From assembly GCF_030271255.1 (NCBI RefSeq), contig NZ_JASJOM010000003.1, forward strand, positions 248,001 through 312,000: a stretch of 64,000 nt of DNA, in the 5' to 3' direction. This document shows, one piece after another, positions 54,133 to 64,000 of this stretch. The DNA comes from Peribacillus folii. Lineage in GTDB: Bacteria > Bacillota > Bacilli > Bacillales > DSM-1321. Position 1 is the stretch's first letter, and each line of letters opens with the position of its first letter. Both the position numbers and the translations under genes were made by a program. Below the pieces are notes generated by a model. It searched no databases and had not been told where the DNA came from. It saw only the letters and a list, made by a program, of their open reading frames with translations.

Positions 54133-54768
54133 ATGCTAGTATTTTTTATGTTTTTGTTGTTTGTATTGAATATATGCTCCATTTTTGCCATCATCATTTT
54201 ATATTTGCGTCAAAACCGTTTAGCCAAGCTGGAAATAGATCAAAAAGCCACCATCAGTGAAATGGAGCAGCTATTGTCTGGTTATTTGATGGAAATGAAG
54301 GATGATAACGAAGCCTTAATACAGGCGTTAACCGAGACAGCTGGCACGGATAACCGGCATCTGCCGAAGGAATGGCAGGGCCAAGATAAAGATTCCATCG
54401 AAGAGAAAGAAGTAAACAAAGATCAGGATATGCCTGATGGGTTTAAAGTGGAAAATAGTGCCGCCTTCAAAAGGCAGGCTCTCGGTGCATACAAAAACAA
54501 GCCCGCAGAAAGTGAAGGCAGGCCCTTGCGATTGGAGGTCGAGGACAGAATGGAGCTTTCAACGGATGGCCATCCGCCAATCGTTGAAGGGGAGCAGCCT
54601 GGAAAGGATTTTGCCGATCTATTGAAGTCTTCTATGAAGGAGCCATCATTGGATGAACAAGTGGATGCATTGGTGCAGCAGGGGCATTCGTTGGAGGAAA
54701 TTGCAAAAAAACTGGGTCGAGGTCAGACGGAAATAGAACTATTACTGAAGTTTCGCAAGAATAGATAA
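54133..54768 (+). CDS. swrB: Swarming motility protein SwrB (YlxL)
   Basis: 211 residues. N-terminal membrane helix ([30 protein letters not shown], about 1-26), then a coiled-coil/acidic linker, and a C-terminal small HTH-like end ([38 protein letters not shown]). SwrB activates the flagellar export machine in B. subtilis. ATG 54133 is chosen for TTAGGAGG just upstream; an ATG at 54091 would add a soluble stretch before the helix. Last gene of fla/che. Confidence 0.88.
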   Translation: MLVFFMFLLFVLNICSIFAIIILYLRQNRLAKLEIDQKATISEMEQLLSGYLMEMKDDNEALIQALTETAGTDNRHLPKEWQGQDKDSIEEKEVNKDQDMPDGFKVENSAAFKRQALGAYKNKPAESEGRPLRLEVEDRMELSTDGHPPIVEGEQPGKDFADLLKSSMKEPSLDEQVDALVQQGHSLEEIAKKLGRGQTEIELLLKFRKNR

Positions 54769-54775
54769 AAATGTA

Positions 54776-54804
54776 TTGCTTGTTAACAGTCATTATGATA
54801 TATT
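54776..54804 (+). promoter_or_regulatory. Sigma-A promoter for rpsB
   Basis: TTGCTT (54776-54781), an exact 17-base spacer and TATATT (54799-54804), directly after the swrB stop. It gives an untranslated leader of about 105 bases before rpsB, containing short repeats such as GCAG/CTGC (54841/54866) that may fold; an S2-responsive leader is possible but not shown. Confidence 0.6.
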
Positions 54805-54920
54805 ATGAAATGGTGTTAATACACACGCCCCGTGATTCTTGCAGTTGGTGCTGTTTCGACAGTTTCTGCATGAAAATGATCGGTGCGGAGGAAAAACAAA
54901 ACCATTTAGGAGGAACTAAA

Positions 54921-55634
54921 ATGTCAGTCATTTCAATGAAACAATTGCTTGAAGCTGGTGTGCATTTCGGACACCAAACACGTCGCTGGAACCCAAAAAT
55001 GAAGAAATATATCTTCACTGAGCGTAACGGCATCTACATCATCGACCTTCAAAAAACAGTTAAAAAGGTTGAAGAAGCTTATAACTTCGTGAAAGAACTA
55101 GCTGCTAACGGCGGCACTGTCCTTTTCGTCGGTACAAAAAAACAAGCTCAAGAATCTGTTAAAGAAGAAGCTATCCGTTCAGGTATGTACTATGTAAACC
55201 AACGCTGGTTAGGCGGAACTTTAACAAACTTCGAAACAATCCAAAAACGTATTGCTCGTCTTAAAGATATCGAAAAAATGGAAGAAAACGGAACTTTCGA
55301 AGTACTTCCTAAAAAAGAAGTTATCCAACTTAAAAAAGAATGGGATCGCTTAGAGAAATTCTTAGGCGGCATTAAAGATATGAAGACTCTTCCAGATGCG
55401 ATCTTCGTTATCGACCCTCGCAAAGAGCGTATTGCTGTTGCGGAAGCACATAAATTACACATTCCGCTTGTAGGTATCGTTGATACAAACTGTGATCCGG
55501 ATGAAATCGATGTAGTTATTCCTGCGAATGACGATGCAATCCGTGCTGTTAAATTATTAACAGGTAAAATGGCAGATGCTATCTTAGAAGCTAAACAAGG
55601 TGAAGAAACAGCAACTGAAACAACAACTGCTTAA
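54921..55634 (+). CDS. rpsB: 30S ribosomal protein S2
   Basis: 237 residues. [42 protein letters not shown] and [14 protein letters not shown] are S2 signatures; [31 protein letters not shown] follows; the acidic tail ends [12 protein letters not shown] 54921 after TTAGGAGGA; an upstream in-frame start at 54771 is non-conserved. Strong codon bias. Confidence 0.97.
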   Translation: MSVISMKQLLEAGVHFGHQTRRWNPKMKKYIFTERNGIYIIDLQKTVKKVEEAYNFVKELAANGGTVLFVGTKKQAQESVKEEAIRSGMYYVNQRWLGGTLTNFETIQKRIARLKDIEKMEENGTFEVLPKKEVIQLKKEWDRLEKFLGGIKDMKTLPDAIFVIDPRKERIAVAEAHKLHIPLVGIVDTNCDPDEIDVVIPANDDAIRAVKLLTGKMADAILEAKQGEETATETTTA

Positions 55635-55663
55635 TAAGCAAAAAAAGGTTGCTTATTCAGCAA

Positions 55664-55707
55664 GAAAAAGGTGATAAGAGGATAATGCCTTTTATCCCTT
55701 TTTTTTG
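55664..55707 (+). terminator. Rho-independent terminator after rpsB
   Basis: GATAAGAGG / CCTTTTATC (55673-55681 with 55688-55696, one wobble) within an outer A-run/T-run and followed by T8. A smaller stem AATAAGC / GCTTATT (55633-55639 with 55651-55657) lies ahead. Separates rpsB from tsf. Confidence 0.8.
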
Positions 55708-55935
55708 CACTAAATAAGCATACATAAATCACCACGCCAATGTTGGAAGGGGCAGGCTGATTTTTATGGGAAAAGGACCCTCGGCCATTCGGACTTGTCG
55801 ATAAGACGGAGTATTCTGGCTGGTTGACCTGGGATTCTGCTAAGTTTCATTAATTTCTTTGATAATAACGGTATGTTCTGGCAAAAATGGGTAAAAATTG
55901 AATAAACTGCATTTAATTTGAGGAGGATATATATT

Positions 55936-56820
55936 ATGGCTATCACTGCACAATTAGTTAAAGAATTGCGTGAAAAAACTGGTGCCGGCATGATGGATTG
56001 TAAAAAGGCGCTTGTACAAACGGAAGGCGATATGGAAAAAGCGATCGATTTCCTGCGTGAAAAAGGAATTGCAAAAGCTGCCAATAAAGGAGACCGCATT
56101 GCTGCTGAAGGATTGACTTCCATCGTTGTTGAAGGAAATGAAGCTGTAATCCTTGAAGTCAACTCTGAAACTGATTTCGTTGCTAAAAACGAAGGCTTCC
56201 AAAATCTTGTTAAAGAATTGGCTGCATTCCTTCTTGCTAACAAACCTGAAAGCGTTGAAGTCGCTCTTGAGCAAACAATGGAAAATGGAGCAAAAGTTGC
56301 AGATCATATCAATGCAGCAGTTGCTAAAATCGGGGAAAAATTAACGCTTCGCCGTTTCCAAGTTGTTACAAAAACAGATAGCGATGCATTTGGTGCATAC
56401 CTTCACATGGGCGGGCGCATCAGCGTACTTTCCGTTCTTGAAGGCACAACTGATGAAGAGGCAGCTAAAGGCGTTTCCATGCATATTGCTGCTCTTAACC
56501 CAAAATATATCTCTCGTGACCAAGTCGATGCTAGTGAATTAGAACGCGAGCGCGAAGTTCTTACACAGCAAGCACTTAATGAAGGCAAGCCAGAAAAAAT
56601 CGTTGCAAAAATGGTTGAAGGACGCATCAACAAATTCTACGAAGAAATCTGTGTGAATGAGCAAGCTTTCGTTAAAAACCCAGATCAAAAAGTAGGGGAA
56701 TTCGTTGAATCAAAAGGCGGAAAACTTCTATCATTCGTTCGTTATGAAGTTGGGGAAGGTCTTGAAAAACGTCAAGAAAACTTCGCTGAAGAAGTAATGA
56801 ACCAAGTTAAAAAAGACTAA
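55936..56820 (+). CDS. tsf: Elongation factor Ts
   Basis: 294 residues. EF-Tu guanine nucleotide exchange factor. N-terminal [42 protein letters not shown] and [20 protein letters not shown] are diagnostic; C-terminal helical module ends [14 protein letters not shown] precedes ATG 55936. A 230-base gap after rpsB means it probably has its own promoter, though I see no good match; a terminator follows. Confidence 0.97.
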   Translation: MAITAQLVKELREKTGAGMMDCKKALVQTEGDMEKAIDFLREKGIAKAANKGDRIAAEGLTSIVVEGNEAVILEVNSETDFVAKNEGFQNLVKELAAFLLANKPESVEVALEQTMENGAKVADHINAAVAKIGEKLTLRRFQVVTKTDSDAFGAYLHMGGRISVLSVLEGTTDEEAAKGVSMHIAALNPKYISRDQVDASELEREREVLTQQALNEGKPEKIVAKMVEGRINKFYEEICVNEQAFVKNPDQKVGEFVESKGGKLLSFVRYEVGEGLEKRQENFAEEVMNQVKKD

Positions 56821-56830
56821 CTGTTAAATA

Positions 56831-56865
56831 AAAATAGGGAACACTCTGGTGTTCCCTATTTTTTG
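56831..56865 (+). terminator. Rho-independent terminator after tsf
   Basis: Perfect 14-bp stem AAAATAGGGAACAC (56831-56844) / GTGTTCCCTATTTT (56849-56862), a TCTG loop and a T-run. Confidence 0.9.
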
Positions 56866-56936
56866 AAACTTTTTGGCATCATTGCCGTTTAAAGCGTGAT
56901 GAACGATTGAATAAGATTACATAGTTGGAGGGTGTC

Positions 56937-57659
56937 ATGAGTAACGCTAAATATAAACGTGTTGTATTGAAACTCAGTGGCGAAGCATTAGCCGGTGAAG
57001 AAGGGTTTGGAATTAATCCTGCTGTAATTAAATCTATTGCTGAACAAGTCAAGGAAGTGGCAGAGCTTGACGTGGAAGTGGCGGTAGTTGTAGGCGGCGG
57101 AAACATATGGCGAGGAAAGATCGGCAGCGAAATGGGCATGGATCGTGCCAATGCGGATTATATGGGAATGCTGGCAACTGTCATGAACTCTTTGGCTCTA
57201 CAAGACAGCCTTGATCAACTAGGGATTGAAACACGCGTACAGACTTCAATCGAGATGAGGCAGGTTGCTGAGCCTTACATCAGACGCCGTGCAATCAGGC
57301 ATCTGGAGAAGAAGAGAGTCGTAATCTTTGCTGCTGGCACAGGCAATCCTTATTTTTCCACAGATACCACTGCCGCTCTGCGTGCTGCTGAAATTGAAGC
57401 TGATGTCATCCTGATGGCTAAGAACAATGTGGATGGCGTATACAATGCCGATCCTGTTAAGGATAAAAATGCAGTGAAATATGACCAACTTTCCTATCTA
57501 GATGTGATTAAAGAAGGTTTGGAAGTAATGGATTCAACTGCTTCATCGCTTTGTATGGACAATGATATTCCATTGATCGTCTTCTCGATCATGGAAAAAG
57601 GCAATATAAAACGTGCCGTTTTAGGCGAAACGCTTGGAACAATAGTTAGGGGGAAATAA
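56937..57659 (+). CDS. pyrH: Uridylate kinase PyrH
   Basis: UMP kinase of the amino-acid-kinase fold, making UDP for pyrimidine nucleotides. 240 residues. [105 protein letters not shown] are family motifs. ATG 56937 with TTGGAGGGTG upstream; the TTG at 56925 is part of that site. frr begins two bases after the stop. Confidence 0.97.
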   Translation: MSNAKYKRVVLKLSGEALAGEEGFGINPAVIKSIAEQVKEVAELDVEVAVVVGGGNIWRGKIGSEMGMDRANADYMGMLATVMNSLALQDSLDQLGIETRVQTSIEMRQVAEPYIRRRAIRHLEKKRVVIFAAGTGNPYFSTDTTAALRAAEIEADVILMAKNNVDGVYNADPVKDKNAVKYDQLSYLDVIKEGLEVMDSTASSLCMDNDIPLIVFSIMEKGNIKRAVLGETLGTIVRGK

Positions 57660-57661
57660 GA

Positions 57662-58219
57662 ATGCCGAAGCAAGTTATTTCAAATGCGAAAACGAAAATG
57701 GAAAAAGCCATTGGAGCGTACACACGTGAATTAGCCAGCATCCGTGCCGGCAGGGCAAATGCCTCATTACTTGATAGAATCTCCATTGATTATTATGGTT
57801 CTCAAACACCAGTTAACCAAGTGGCAGGCATCTCTGTACCGGAAGCTCGACTATTGGTGATTCAACCTTATGATAAAACGGTTTTAGGGGAGATTGAAAA
57901 AGCGATTTTAAAATCAGACCTAGGCTTAAACCCTTCAAATGATGGATCAATCATCAGGATAGCGATTCCAGCTTTAACGGAGGAAAGAAGAAAAGAGCTT
58001 GTTAAAGTTGTCAAGAAAGAAGCTGAAGAAGCGAAAATTGCGATCCGCAACGTTCGTCGCGATGCTAACGATGATTTGAAGAAGCTTGAAAAAAATGGTG
58101 AGATCACGGAAGATGATTTACGGGGCTATGCTGATGACATTCAAAAGATGACGGATGGCAATATCGCGAAAATCGATGAAATTACCAAAGATAAAGAAAA
58201 AGAAATCTTGGAAGTATAA
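57662..58219 (+). CDS. frr: Ribosome recycling factor
   Basis: 185 residues. Splits post-termination ribosomes with [83 protein letters not shown] and [16 protein letters not shown] are diagnostic. AGGGGGAAATAAG precedes ATG 57662. Same transcript as pyrH; no terminator hairpin that I would trust follows. Confidence 0.97.
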   Translation: MPKQVISNAKTKMEKAIGAYTRELASIRAGRANASLLDRISIDYYGSQTPVNQVAGISVPEARLLVIQPYDKTVLGEIEKAILKSDLGLNPSNDGSIIRIAIPALTEERRKELVKVVKKEAEEAKIAIRNVRRDANDDLKKLEKNGEITEDDLRGYADDIQKMTDGNIAKIDEITKDKEKEILEV

Positions 58220-58609
58220 TTTCACTACTGGAATTGTTTAAATGAGGGCCTAATCCTTACTGATCATGTCTTGGTTCTAACATAAAGGTGTGCTTAAAAG
58301 AGAAAACTGTTATAATAAGGTTTCTCCGATAATGTGTTCCCTTTAAGTTAGGATGTTTCATGATGGTGTGGAGGTGGCCCTTTTTTGCTTTTTTTTGCTG
58401 TAATGTAAACTTGTAATGGAAAAAAACTTGTTATGATTCACCTTTGCCGACTTCTACTGAAGAAATAATTTTCATAATAATAATATGAGAACCAGTTTTT
58501 TTTTGATATTATAATATAGATTCTTTTTTGTAAAAATGCTTGATATACATAGCGCACGAGAATATTGCCTTTGTAGAGAGATAAGTACAACCTGATGGGG
58601 GACTAACAT
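58220..58609 (+). other. A/T-rich gap before uppS with homopolymer runs
   Basis: About 390 bases, no supported ORF. Contains TGTTATAAT (extended -10 type) at 58308-58316, CCC-T6-GC-T8 runs near 58378-58396, a TATAAT at 58510, and a better candidate promoter TTCTTT (58521-58526) / 17 bases / TATACA (58544-58549), 60 bases before uppS. No T-box sequence (AGGGTGGNACCGCG) was found. Confidence 0.45.
58521..58549 (+). promoter_or_regulatory. Candidate promoter for uppS-cdsA-dxr-rasP
   Basis: TTCTTT (58521-58526), an exact 17-base spacer and TATACA (58544-58549). The -35 has four of six consensus bases. Confidence 0.35.
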
Positions 58610-59383
58610 ATGTATTCACTATGGAAGCGTTTCGTTAAAAAAGATGCTTCTTCCGATGTAACAATTAGGATTCAGCATATTCAGAAGTTTGATGTTCCTC
58701 AGCACATCGCTATCATTATGGATGGAAATGGCCGTTGGGCGAAAAAGCGGGCATTGCCTCGAGTGGCGGGACATCATGAAGGAATGAAAACTGTTCGTAA
58801 AATTACGAAGGTTGCCAATAAATTAGGGGTCAAGACTTTGACTGTCTATGCATTTTCAACGGAAAACTGGAAACGTCCGAAAAGTGAAGTCGACTTTTTG
58901 ATGAAACTTCCCCAGGAATTTCTTGGGACCTTTTTGCCTGAGCTCATTTCCGAAAATGTAAGGGTGGAAACCATTGGTGATTTGTCACTCCTTCCATCCC
59001 ACACTCAAAATGCCGTTACTAGGGCAATGGAAGATACGAAGGATAATGATGGAATGATCCTGAATTTCGCTTTGAACTATGGAAGCAGGGGAGAGATTGT
59101 CTCCGCAGTGAATAGCATTATCCAAGATGCTAAGAATGGTATAATAAAGGAAGATATATCCGAGCAAATGCTTTCCGGCTATTTAATGACGAAGCATTTA
59201 TCAGATCCTGATTTACTTATTCGCACAAGCGGTGAAATCCGATTAAGTAATTTCATGCTATGGCAGGCTGCTTACACTGAGTTATGGTTTACAGAGGTGC
59301 TATGGCCCGATTTCAGTGAGGAACATTTATTGCAGGCGGTCGAGGAGTATCAAAAGCGTTCACGGAGATTCGGTGGCGTTTAA
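58610..59383 (+). CDS. uppS: Isoprenyl transferase / undecaprenyl diphosphate synthase
   Basis: cis-prenyltransferase making the C55 lipid carrier for cell wall synthesis. 257 residues. IAIIMDGNGRWAKKR (catalytic Asp about 38), GHHEGMKTVRKI, TVYAFSTENWKRPKSEV, and the C-terminal DLLIRTSGEIRLSNFMLWQAAYTELWF are diagnostic. GGGGGAC precedes ATG 58610. First gene of uppS-cdsA-dxr-rasP. Confidence 0.97.
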   Translation: MYSLWKRFVKKDASSDVTIRIQHIQKFDVPQHIAIIMDGNGRWAKKRALPRVAGHHEGMKTVRKITKVANKLGVKTLTVYAFSTENWKRPKSEVDFLMKLPQEFLGTFLPELISENVRVETIGDLSLLPSHTQNAVTRAMEDTKDNDGMILNFALNYGSRGEIVSAVNSIIQDAKNGIIKEDISEQMLSGYLMTKHLSDPDLLIRTSGEIRLSNFMLWQAAYTELWFTEVLWPDFSEEHLLQAVEEYQKRSRRFGGV

Positions 59384-59408
59384 AGCAGAAGGCGAGGAAA
59401 ATGGAATA

Positions 59409-60206
59409 ATGAAACAACGAATTATTACGGCGGTCGTAGTTGCCGCCATCTTCATTCCACTGGTTATTTTAGGGGAAATCCCTTTTTTATTGACGGTTTA
59501 TCTTTTGGCTTCCATCGGTTTGTATGAATTGATGAAAATGAAACATATGCGTGCGGTTTCTTTTGAAGCGATTCTTTCACACATTTTATTATGGGTGCTT
59601 TTATTGCCTGAACAATACACAGCTTTTTTGGCTGAGATTCATTATGATAAGGTGCAAATCTTCTTGATAGGGGTTTTGCTGCTGTTATTGTATACTGTCG
59701 TTTCAAAAAACCGATTTAACTTCGATGATGCAGGATTTTTAGTGATTTCCATCCTGTACCTCGGAGTGGGCTTCTACTATCTATTCGAAACCCGTGATTC
59801 TGCTGGAATGGGTCTGATCTATATCTTGCTTACCTTATTTACGATCTGGGCAACGGATTCCGGAGCCTACTTCATTGGCAAGGCTATAGGCAAAAGAAAG
59901 CTATGGCCGGAAATAAGCCCAAATAAGACGGTGGAAGGCTTTGTCGGCGGAGTTTTTTCAGCGATGATAGTGGGGGGGCTCTTTTATGCCTTTTCCAGCT
60001 TGGAATACACGTTATTCCAGCTATTATTGATATCCTTGATTATCGGGGTTTTTGGCCAATTGGGGGACCTTGTCCAATCGGCGTATAAACGCCATTATGG
60101 TGTTAAGGACTCTGGGAAGCTTCTTCCAGGGCATGGCGGAATATTGGACAGGCTAGATAGTTTGATATTCATTTTACCGATTTTGCATTTATTGCATGTT
60201 TTATAA
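59409..60206 (+). CDS. cdsA: Phosphatidate cytidylyltransferase CdsA
   Basis: 265-residue polytopic membrane enzyme making CDP-diacylglycerol from phosphatidate and CTP. About eight hydrophobic helices; C-terminal signature SAYKRHYGVKDSGKLLPGHGGILDRLDSLIF. ATG 59409 has GAGGAAAA upstream and gives the usual MKQRI-type start; an in-frame start at 59316 would overlap uppS. Confidence 0.95.
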   Translation: MKQRIITAVVVAAIFIPLVILGEIPFLLTVYLLASIGLYELMKMKHMRAVSFEAILSHILLWVLLLPEQYTAFLAEIHYDKVQIFLIGVLLLLLYTVVSKNRFNFDDAGFLVISILYLGVGFYYLFETRDSAGMGLIYILLTLFTIWATDSGAYFIGKAIGKRKLWPEISPNKTVEGFVGGVFSAMIVGGLFYAFSSLEYTLFQLLLISLIIGVFGQLGDLVQSAYKRHYGVKDSGKLLPGHGGILDRLDSLIFILPILHLLHVL

Positions 60207-60247
60207 TATAAATATTGGCAAGCGTAAGGAATTAGGAGATGAATAAT

Positions 60248-61408
60248 TTGAAAAATATCAGCCTATTGGGCGCAACAGGGTCGATTGGTCAGCAAACGGC
60301 GGATGTGGTGAGGTCCCATCCTGAGCAATTCAAAATTGTAGCGCTTTCCGCTGGAAAGAATATAGAATTGGTGAGGGCTTATATAGAAGAGTTTGAACCG
60401 AAACTGGTTTCAGTCCAGACGGCAGAGGATTATCGACTATTGAAAAATGAATTCTTCAGCCGTAAAGATATTGAGTTCATGTATGGCGAAGAGGGGTTGA
60501 CTGCAGTTGCCGTTTACGATCAAGCGACGATTTTGGTCAATGCCGTCATAGGAAGCGTGGGTCTTTACCCTACACTCCAAGCGATCAAGGCTAAAAAGGA
60601 TATTGCCATCGCCAACAAGGAGACTTTGGTGACGGCAGGACATCTGGTCATGAGTGAAGCGAAAAAAGCTGGTGTAAGATTGCTTCCTGTGGATAGTGAG
60701 CATTCCGCAATATTTCAGGCCCTACAAGGAGAAAATGCTGAAAATATCGAACGTCTGGTCATTACTGCTTCAGGTGGCAGCTTTCGCGATAGAAGCAGGG
60801 AAGAATTGAAAGGAGTAACGGTGGAACAGGCATTGAACCATCCGAATTGGTCGATGGGTGCAAAAATCACGATTGATTCAGCCTCCATGATGAATAAGGG
60901 GTTGGAAGTGATTGAGGCACACTGGCTATTCGATCTTCCTTACGATAAAATTGATGTATTGCTACATAAGGAGAGCATCATCCATTCCATGGTTGAGTTT
61001 CATGACTCCAGCGTGATCGCGCAATTGGGGACACCGGATATGCGGGTTCCGATTCAATATGCCCTTACTTATCCAGACAGGGTGCCACTTAAAGGACGAA
61101 AGCGCCTGAACTTGGCCGAAGCGGGGAAGCTTCATTTTAGTGAGATGGATTTCACTAGATATCCTTGTTTGCAATTCGCCTATAAAGCGGGTAAAATGGG
61201 CGGAACGATGACAACCGTGCTGAATGCAGCCAATGAAGCGGCAGTTGCTGCATTTTTATCTGGAAAGATATCATTTCTTGAGATTGAGACGCTGATAGAA
61301 AAGGCACTGAATCAGCATTCCGTCATCCCCCTTCCTGATTTAGAAACCATTTCTGAAGTGGATATCATGACTAGGCAGTATATAGACTCTATAGTGAAAG
61401 ATAGGTGA
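60248..61408 (+). CDS. dxr: 1-deoxy-D-xylulose 5-phosphate reductoisomerase
   Basis: Second enzyme of the MEP isoprenoid pathway, making methylerythritol phosphate from DXP with NADPH. About 386 residues. NADPH site [27 protein letters not shown]; metal/substrate site [53 protein letters not shown]. Start is uncertain: ATG 60239 abuts the AGGAG ribosome site, whereas TTG 60248 has nine bases of spacing and yields the usual [12 protein letters not shown]-terminus; I prefer the TTG. Confidence 0.95.
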   Translation: MKNISLLGATGSIGQQTADVVRSHPEQFKIVALSAGKNIELVRAYIEEFEPKLVSVQTAEDYRLLKNEFFSRKDIEFMYGEEGLTAVAVYDQATILVNAVIGSVGLYPTLQAIKAKKDIAIANKETLVTAGHLVMSEAKKAGVRLLPVDSEHSAIFQALQGENAENIERLVITASGGSFRDRSREELKGVTVEQALNHPNWSMGAKITIDSASMMNKGLEVIEAHWLFDLPYDKIDVLLHKESIIHSMVEFHDSSVIAQLGTPDMRVPIQYALTYPDRVPLKGRKRLNLAEAGKLHFSEMDFTRYPCLQFAYKAGKMGGTMTTVLNAANEAAVAAFLSGKISFLEIETLIEKALNQHSVIPLPDLETISEVDIMTRQYIDSIVKDR

Positions 61409-61415
61409 TTGGAAC

Positions 61416-62684
61416 ATGCAGACTTTAGAAACGATTATAGCGTTCATCATCATTTTTGGCGCTCTTGTATTTTTCCATGAGCTTGGACATTTAGTGTTTG
61501 CAAAGCGTGCAGGAATTTTATGCCGTGAGTTCGCAATCGGTTTTGGACCAAAAGTATTCACGTACAAAAAGCAAGAAACCGTTTATACGATCCGATTGCT
61601 TCCTTTGGGCGGATATGTGCGCATGGCTGGGGAGGACGCAGAAAATATAGAACTGAAGCCCGGCTATCGTGTCGGATTAATGTTCGATCAGGAAGAGAAT
61701 GTTACCAAAATCATCATGAACAACAAAGATAAATACCCTGATATTCGCCTTGTTGAAGTGGAATTGATCGACCTGGATCATAAACTGATCCTTACTGGTT
61801 ATGAAGAGGGCGAGGAAGATACATTAAAGACGTTTGCCATCCATAAGGAAGCGGTAATCGTCGAAAACGGAGTGGAAAATCAGATTGCTCCATACGAGCG
61901 GCAGTTTGCCTCGAAATCGCTCGGCCATCGCTTCTTGACGATTTTGGCTGGTCCGGCGATGAACTTTGTTTTGGCTTTTGTCATTTTTGTTTTGATCGGC
62001 TTATTTCAGGGAGTCGTCGTTGATGAAGCGAAGCTTGGCGAACTGACCCCGGAAGGATCGGCTGTGAACGCCGGGCTTAAGTCGGGAGATATCATTCAAT
62101 CCATTGAAGGGTCGGAAGTCTCCTCTTGGGAAGATGTTCAGGAAAGCATCCAAAAAAATCCTGGGCAGGAGATCGAGTTCGTCGTGGACAGGGATGGAAA
62201 AACATTCGAAGTGCCTGTCGTTCCCCAAGAAGTGGAGCGTGATGGTAAGAAAATAGGGATTATCGGTGTATATCCTCCCGTTGAAAAAGCTCCGATCAAA
62301 GCGATCCAATACGGCTTTACGGAAACATATTTCTGGACAAAGCAAATCTTCATCATCCTTGGCGACCTCATAACGGGTGGGTTTACGATAGACAGCCTTT
62401 CTGGTCCTGTAGGGATCTACAAATCGACGGAGGAAGTCGCGAAGCAGGGCATATTCACGTTGATGAAATGGGCGGGATTGCTCAGCATTAACCTCGGAAT
62501 CATGAATTTGCTCCCGCTCCCTGCATTGGATGGAGGCAGACTGTTATTCTTTGTCGTAGAGTTCTTAAGAGGAAAACCGATCGATCGGCAAAAAGAAGGA
62601 ATGGTTCACTTTATTGGCTTCGCGCTGCTGATGCTGTTGATGATCGTCGTTACATGGAATGACATTCAACGTTTCTTCTTGTAA
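61416..62684 (+). CDS. rasP: Site-2 intramembrane zinc protease RasP (RseP/YluC)
   Basis: 422-residue membrane metalloprotease that cleaves anti-sigma factors such as RsiW, and remnant signal peptides. Zinc motif HELGH (His21, Glu22, His25) in the first membrane helix; PDZ domain around 205-280 (GSAVNAGLKSGDIIQSIEGSEVSSWEDVQE); second metal motif NLLPLPALDGGRLLF near residue 365; last helix at the C-terminus. ATG 61416 is seven bases after dxr. A hairpin terminator follows. Confidence 0.95.
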   Translation: MQTLETIIAFIIIFGALVFFHELGHLVFAKRAGILCREFAIGFGPKVFTYKKQETVYTIRLLPLGGYVRMAGEDAENIELKPGYRVGLMFDQEENVTKIIMNNKDKYPDIRLVEVELIDLDHKLILTGYEEGEEDTLKTFAIHKEAVIVENGVENQIAPYERQFASKSLGHRFLTILAGPAMNFVLAFVIFVLIGLFQGVVVDEAKLGELTPEGSAVNAGLKSGDIIQSIEGSEVSSWEDVQESIQKNPGQEIEFVVDRDGKTFEVPVVPQEVERDGKKIGIIGVYPPVEKAPIKAIQYGFTETYFWTKQIFIILGDLITGGFTIDSLSGPVGIYKSTEEVAKQGIFTLMKWAGLLSINLGIMNLLPLPALDGGRLLFFVVEFLRGKPIDRQKEGMVHFIGFALLMLLMIVVTWNDIQRFFL

Positions 62685-62703
62685 GCCATGAATGCATAAA
62701 GTT

Positions 62704-62738
62704 AAACAGCCAGCAGATTTCTCTGTTGGCTGTTTCTG
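62704..62738 (+). terminator. Hairpin terminator after rasP
   Basis: 14-bp stem AAACAGCCAGCAGA (62704-62717) / TCTGTTGGCTGTTT (62722-62735), one wobble pair, a four-base loop; only a short T-run within the stem. Confidence 0.7.
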
Positions 62739-62773
62739 ATATCATAGTTTTTTAGTCATTTTAGGGAAATAGT

Positions 62774-62802
62774 TTGTTTTCTAGCGAAATCGTCAGTATA
62801 AT
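62774..62802 (+). promoter_or_regulatory. Sigma-A promoter for proS
   Basis: TTGTTT (62774-62779), an exact 17-base spacer and a perfect TATAAT (62797-62802), 127 bases before the proS ATG. A second TATAAT lies at 62813. Confidence 0.65.
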
Positions 62803-62864
62803 CGAGAATGAGTATAATAAATAAGCTTAGAAGAAAAGTACATTTTTTTATGATTTTACCCGAT

Positions 62865-62894
62865 GATGCCATGGTAGCAGTTGCCATGGCCATC
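62865..62894 (+). other. Leader hairpin upstream of proS
   Basis: GATGCCATGG (62865-62874) and CCATGGcCATC (62884-62894) pair with one bulged C around a nine-base loop. It lies in the proS leader, 35 bases before the ATG. No T-run; not a T-box by its sequence. Confidence 0.45.
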
Positions 62895-62917
62895 GATTAA
62901 TTTTAAGGAATTATTGA

Positions 62918-64000
<1,083 letters not shown>

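Noticed and set aside
58220..58609. T-box riboswitch before uppS
   Set aside because: No AGGGTGGNACCGCG-type antiterminator sequence is present.

Overview
The window is a contiguous piece of chromosome from a motile, Gram-positive, endospore-former-type Bacillaceae. Gene order follows the Bacillus subtilis smc-to-proS segment almost gene for gene. Firmicutes-specific genes (ylxM, ylqD, rbgA, trmFO, codY, fliY, cheC, cheD, swrB, rasP) and strong AGGAGG-type ribosome binding sites support this. Gene content would fit Peribacillus or a close Bacillus relative, but I cannot fix the species from sequence alone. All recognised genes but one lie on the + strand; the exception is a small predicted gene at 4496-4654. 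I see no rRNA, tRNA, CRISPR array, insertion sequence, prophage or integrated element.

Layout. (1) 1-9505: 3' part of smc, ftsY, an extra GNAT acetyltransferase, a small divergent ORF, ylxM-ffh (SRP), then rpsP-khpA, and ylqD-rimM-trmD-rplS, i.e. chromosome segregation, protein targeting and ribosome/tRNA maturation. (2) 9694-14310: type I signal peptidase, rbgA, rnhB, and the ylqG-ylqH pair, which looks like a miniature FliK/FlhB-tail set outside the flagellar operon. (3) 14791-25759: sucCD (TCA cycle), dprA, topA, trmFO, then xerC-hslV-hslU-codY. (4) 26632-54768: one very long fla/che operon of 33 genes (flgB to swrB). It encodes rod, MS ring, C ring, ATPase complex, export gate, hook and cap, stator/swarming helpers, chemotaxis core and adaptation enzymes, and finally sigma-D. 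Many junctions are ATGA-type overlaps. (5) 54921-58219: rpsB, tsf, pyrH-frr (translation, UMP kinase, ribosome recycling). (6) 58610-64000: uppS-cdsA-dxr-rasP (isoprenoid and phospholipid precursors, intramembrane protease) and the 5' part of proS.

How it works together: CodY, encoded just upstream, is the known nutritional repressor of the fla/che operon in Bacillus; sigma-D, encoded near its end, drives late flagellar genes. SRP (Ffh), FtsY, signal peptidase and FlhF/FlhG serve membrane targeting and flagellar placement.

The window is mostly core genome, so the interesting material is in the gaps and small details: an interleaved face-to-face promoter pair with a 52-residue ORF before ylxM; a duplicated Shine-Dalgarno/hairpin upstream of fliF that could toggle; a hairpin over the swrD start region, which has no good ATG; a structured 100-base spacer between cheA and cheW; a FlgD with a duplicated C-terminal module; and the YlqG/YlqH pair. 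I found no convincing new multi-gene system. All structure and promoter calls were made by eye, without folding or searches.
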